A DNA stretch of 64,000 nucleotides from Alviniconcha marisindica (lineage: Eukaryota > Mollusca > Gastropoda > Provannidae). Numbering within the stretch: position 1 is the stretch's first letter; the number at the start of each line of letters is the position of its first letter. The notes beneath the pieces were generated by a model. That model was not told where the DNA came from, made no database searches, and worked only from the letters and a program-made list of their open reading frames with translations. Both the position numbers and the translations under genes were made by a program. The stretch covers positions 614,501 to 678,500 of the forward strand of contig JABMCL010000480.1 in the NCBI GenBank assembly GCA_018857735.1, read 5' to 3'. Of this stretch, positions 63,786 through 64,000 are shown piece after piece.

Positions 63786-64000
63786 ACCATAACGATGGGG
63801 GTGGGGTGGGGGTCGGGGGTGGGGGTGGGGGTGGGGGTGGGGGCAGAAACCTCTCGATATGTCGCCCTTGCGTCTGAGCAGGACTTTGATCCGACGTGGA
63901 TCAAGTGGACTACTCTGGTGACCGTTCGAGCCGAAAGAAGGATGTCGGGTTTGGGGTACTGATCGCAAGCGGCTTCTTTCTTCCCGGGTTGTTGGGGTCG
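63786..64000. other. end of window, unique sequence after the satellite
   Basis: A GGGGGT repeat (63795-63842) then about 150 bp of unrepeated, CpG-containing sequence. Nothing recognised. Confidence 0.5.

Overview
The window is animal nuclear DNA: intron-rich genes with GT-AG splicing, conserved metazoan proteins, SINE/LINE remnants and very long dinucleotide microsatellites. Several dispersed repeats (the '...CTGGGTGTAAAACACC' + ACTT-tail element, the 'GTTAAAGATCCTGTAGTCC' element and a GTGACCTTGACCTT-type ~150 bp repeat) are of kinds I associate with molluscan genomes. A gastropod mollusc is the best guess, by recall and not by search.

Layout, left to right. (1) 158-1811 (+): last two exons of a coiled-coil protein, tentatively CEP95-like. 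(2) 1812-9131: no recognised gene; minisatellites, microsatellites and a possible leader exon for the next gene near 8034. (3) 9282-27507 (+): complete ERCC6 (Cockayne syndrome B, Swi2/Snf2 ATPase), 22 coding exons giving 1386 aa; all exon phases join cleanly. Its introns hold three tandem arrays, each incorporating an exon edge and its splice site, plus a LINE 3' end and a nested short insertion. (4) 28.8-30.9 kb: 3' UTR end, dispersed repeats, a broken LINE reverse-transcriptase tail. (5) 31644-34613 (+): RPS9, four coding exons plus a probable 5'TOP leader exon, 190 aa. (6) 34988-36482 (+): three copies of a ~127-nt RNA with H/ACA snoRNA architecture. (7) 37.4-39.4 kb: a foldback element and a three-copy direct repeat. 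(8) 39485-51146 (-): front-end fatty acyl desaturase (cytochrome b5 domain plus three histidine boxes), 11 exons, 434 aa, convergent with RPS9. (9) 54336-60006 (-): TEFM, mitochondrial transcription elongation factor, four exons, 338 aa including an inferred 13-codon presequence exon. (10) 60-64 kb: TEFM promoter side, a weak candidate first exon on the + strand, then about 2.4 kb of GT, GA and CAGA arrays embedded in a complex satellite.

The genes do not form a pathway: they cover transcription-coupled repair, translation, polyunsaturated fatty-acid synthesis and mitochondrial transcription. The most unusual signals are the three exon-edge satellites inside ERCC6 and the H/ACA-like RNA cluster behind RPS9. 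Exon coordinates were derived by hand from splice consensus, reading-frame continuity and recalled family sequences; no alignment or RNA data were available.
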